Of a stretch of 15,453 nt of DNA, positions 15,354 to 15,453 are shown in pieces. Position numbers and translations under genes: made by a program. The notes under the pieces are model-generated. The model was given only the letters and a program-made list of their open reading frames with translations. It made no database searches and had not been told where the DNA came from. This stretch comes from Flavobacterium psychrophilum (lineage in GTDB: Bacteria; Bacteroidota; Bacteroidia; Flavobacteriales; Flavobacteriaceae), in the NCBI GenBank assembly GCA_020720185.1, contig DYPB01000031.1, forward strand, positions 1 to 15,453, read 5' to 3'. The first letter of the stretch is position 1; every line of letters begins with the position of its first letter.

Positions 15354-15453
15354 TTAAACTAAATTTTTAAAATAATTTAATAAAATTTCATCGTTTTGTT
15401 TTGTTGGTGTAAAAATTTCTAAAATTGCTGGTTTGTCAATTGTATAAAACGAT
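15354..15453 (-). CDS. menD: C-terminus of MenD (SEPHCHC synthase), 5' part outside window
   Basis: The last 32 codons and TAA (15354-15356) are present. The tail P-A-I-L-E-I-F-T-P-T-K-Q-N-D-E-I-L-L-N-Y-F-K-N-L matches the ending I know from Bacteroidota MenD, the thiamine-diphosphate enzyme that joins isochorismate and 2-oxoglutarate in menaquinone synthesis. No catalytic residue lies in this portion, so the call rests on the C-terminal motif and on the DUF2853 neighbour. Confidence 0.8.
   Translation of the reverse strand, partial: SFYTIDKPAILEIFTPTKQNDEILLNYFKNLV

Overview
The window looks like a chromosomal segment of a low-GC, AT-rich member of the Bacteroidota, probably Flavobacteriia-like. 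The signs are several promoters of the Bacteroidota type (a TTTG-like -33 box and a TAnnTTTG -7 box, spaced exactly 19 nt in two cases), no consistent Shine-Dalgarno sequences, a TonB of the Bacteroidota type, bacillithiol and menaquinone genes, lipoproteins with clear lipoboxes, and DUF2853 next to menD. No phage, transposase, CRISPR array or rRNA was seen. Nearly all of it is housekeeping or conserved-hypothetical content.

Layout, left to right. Positions 1-66 hold the C-terminal tail of an unidentified plus-strand gene. A tRNA-Thr(UGU) gene (166-239, minus) follows, with its own promoter and terminator. Next on the minus strand are a small conserved hypothetical gene (318-587) and a cluster transcribed idi, pterin synthase, manA (2569 to 646). 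Divergent from idi is a plus-strand pair: a lipoprotein MsrB-MsrA fusion and lpxK (2724-4895). A TonB-family gene (4993-5802) follows and ends in a strong palindromic terminator. Converging on that terminator is a broken remnant of phnA/yjdM (5856-6064), behind a small exported hypothetical gene (6064-6627, minus).

A lone trpG/pabA gene (6714-7301, plus) converges with fabG (7363-8109, minus). Upstream of fabG is the coupled pair bshA-prcB (9781 to 8232, minus). A single-domain HsdR_N-type nuclease-fold gene (9847-10290, plus) precedes a minus-strand nucleotide operon read guaA, guaB, pyrG (14561 to 10330). The window ends with an orphan reading frame without a start (14657-14863), a DUF2853 gene with terminator, and the C-terminus of menD (15354-15453).

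How the genes work together. guaA, guaB and pyrG supply GMP and CTP from IMP and UTP; GuaA and PyrG each use a class-I glutamine amidotransferase domain, as does TrpG/PabA nearby. bshA (bacillithiol) and MsrBA (methionine sulfoxide repair) both belong to thiol/redox defence but are not in one operon. lpxK (lipid A), fabG (fatty acids), idi (isoprenoids) and menD (menaquinone) serve the envelope and its respiratory lipids. I found no strong case for a new multi-gene system. The points most worth a second look are the IMP dehydrogenase without CBS domains beside a divergent GuaA, the decayed phnA, the orphan frame overlapping the guaA promoter, and two genes that may be transcribed with almost no 5' leader.
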